Shown here one piece after another: positions 6,809 to 6,826 of a DNA stretch of 6,826 bases. Under the pieces are notes generated by a model. That model did not search any database. It saw only the letters and a program-made list of their open reading frames with translations, and had not been told where the DNA came from. How positions within the stretch are numbered: position 1 is the stretch's first letter; each line of letters starts with the position of its first letter. Source of the DNA: an uncultured Bacteroidales bacterium (lineage in GTDB: Bacteria > Bacteroidota > Bacteroidia > Bacteroidales > JAUNSR01); NCBI GenBank assembly GCA_947074165.1, contig CAMTOT010000157.1, forward strand, positions 1 through 6,826, written 5' to 3'. The position numbers and the translations under genes were made by a program.

Positions 6809-6826
6809 TGACAATCCTTTTTTTTT
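6797..6826 (+). terminator. Rho-independent terminator or leader attenuator
   Basis: GGGTTGTC (6797-6804), loop GTGAT (6805-6809) and GACAATCC (6810-6817) form an 8-bp stem with one G-T wobble, followed directly by nine T residues to the window end. The polarity is plus-strand; read the other way the stem is followed by AGTCTTTATT, a poor U-tract. It lies only about 40 bases after the predicted start site. It therefore ends either a very short RNA or, more likely, the leader of a gene beyond the window. Confidence 0.8.

Noticed and set aside
1..6826. Hidden mobile element, CRISPR array, tRNA or defence system
   Set aside because: Apart from 1-48 and the right-hand intergenic region, the window is filled by five intact metabolic genes; no repeat array, transposase, cloverleaf or terminal inverted repeat was seen.

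Overview
The window is an L-arabinose catabolic operon from a member of the Bacteroidota, most likely Bacteroidales. Three things point there. The protein family types match: an SGLT-like SSS sugar symporter, a Nudix-fold AraR-type regulator, and AraA and AraB with typical Bacteroidales starts. The genes lack Shine-Dalgarno sites and have A/T-rich upstream regions. A plus-strand promoter near the right end matches the Bacteroides TTTG / TAnnTTTG consensus exactly.

Layout: all five genes lie on the minus strand and read from right to left. The order is SSS symporter (6339-4645), Nudix/winged-helix regulator (4629-3952), araD (3938-3249), araA (3219-1711) and araB (1705 to about 49, 3' end missing). 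The gaps are 15, 13, 29 and 5 nt, with no terminator between genes, so one polycistronic mRNA is likely. The logic is complete: arabinose is taken up with Na+, isomerised to ribulose (AraA), phosphorylated (AraB) and epimerised to xylulose 5-phosphate (AraD). The regulator sits inside the operon it probably controls.

Positions 6340-6826 hold no long gene. They contain the operon's 5' leader, including a 38-nt stretch with no U in the mRNA sense. Two related inverted repeats 73 bp apart are candidate operators for the regulator. At the far right, a divergent plus-strand promoter is followed by a short leader, a 13-codon ORF and a hairpin plus T-run, so an unseen gene or small RNA points out of the window.

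Positions 1-48 are not biological. They are Illumina TruSeq adapter sequence (end of P7, an 8-base index, read-2 primer site) joined to the contig end inside araB. This adds a false peptide to AraB and removes its real C-terminus. The rest is a well-known sugar-utilisation locus. I found no novel system; the adapter chimera, the candidate operators and the plus-strand leader most deserve a second look.
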